DNA of 64,000 nucleotides from Onchocerca volvulus. Taxonomy: Eukaryota > Nematoda > Chromadorea > Rhabditida > Onchocercidae. Position numbers and translations under genes: made by a program. The DNA lies in assembly GCA_000499405.2 (NCBI GenBank), contig HG738140.1, positions 9,575,560 through 9,639,559 of the forward strand, written 5' to 3'. The notes beneath the pieces were generated by a model, which was given only the letters and a program-made list of their open reading frames with translations, made no database searches and was not told the origin of the DNA. Shown in pieces: positions 63,901 to 64,000 of the stretch; positions within the stretch are counted from its first letter, which is position 1, and each line of letters begins with the position of its first letter.

Positions 63901-64000
63901 ATATGTTACTTTCATATAATCAAGTTTTACATCCTCATTTCCAGTCAAAAACTCAATTCCACTTATTTGTATTTCTCTTTCGTTTTTTATGGCTTGCTCT
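60946..64000. other. AT-rich non-coding right edge
   Basis: No conserved gene seen. There is a 21-bp tandem duplication (62910-62950) and several T runs. A plus-strand frame without ATG is open for about 94 codons (63457-63739) and includes KLEDFLNNATYFKMEKMI; nothing in it is recognised. Confidence 0.6.
62910..62950. repeat. Two-copy 21-bp tandem duplication
   Basis: CTTGTATTAACTCTCA starts both copies at 62910 and 62931. Confidence 0.9.

Overview
The window is AT-rich nuclear DNA of a nematode, most likely a filarial or other spirurid worm. The grounds are strong T-rich TTTCAG-type 3' splice sites, many introns, AT-rich non-coding sequence with simple repeats, and one confidently identified gene whose protein resembles C. 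elegans EGL-27 and vertebrate RERE/Atrophin. The species cannot be named from the sequence alone.

Left part (about 2.4-17.4 kb, minus strand): one long gene, the egl-27/RERE homologue. I reassembled 17 firm coding exons by conceptual translation and phase matching, plus one uncertain small exon. In protein order they give a BAH domain, an ELM2 domain, a SANT domain, a GATA-type zinc finger (C-X2-C-X18-C-X2-C), a basic/acidic linker, the Atrophin-type CARTDLAF block, and a Met/Gln/Pro-rich C-terminal tail. About 1,018 codons are visible; the extreme N-terminus is missing. The BAH exons (16.1-17.4 kb) are separated from the ELM2 exon (9.06 kb) by a 7.07-kb intron. A poly(A) signal lies about 170 bases past the stop. 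The product is expected to be a nuclear co-repressor acting with histone deacetylases.

Right part (17.4-64 kb): about 46 kb without any recognisable conserved gene. It must hold the missing 5' end of egl-27 if the whole gene lies in the window. A candidate acidic first coding exon at 23.34-23.41 kb needs a further, unfound exon for phase, and other weaker candidates exist. The rest is AT-rich sequence with CT, CATACA, GGT and TA microsatellites, short tandem duplications, several hairpins, a GC-rich palindrome at 50.05 kb beside diverged tandem repeats (probably a non-autonomous mobile element), clusters of TGATAA motifs, and a few short open frames.

The most gene-like short frame is an 82-residue, intronless, signal-peptide-like ORF at 31.16-31.41 kb (+). 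It has a splice-acceptor-like site upstream and AATAAA 20 bases after its stop. A second plus-strand candidate, a terminal exon with its own AATAAA, follows at 32.03 kb. These and the other short frames are hypotheses. No tRNA, rRNA, CRISPR array, bacterial insertion or autonomous transposon coding region was recognised.
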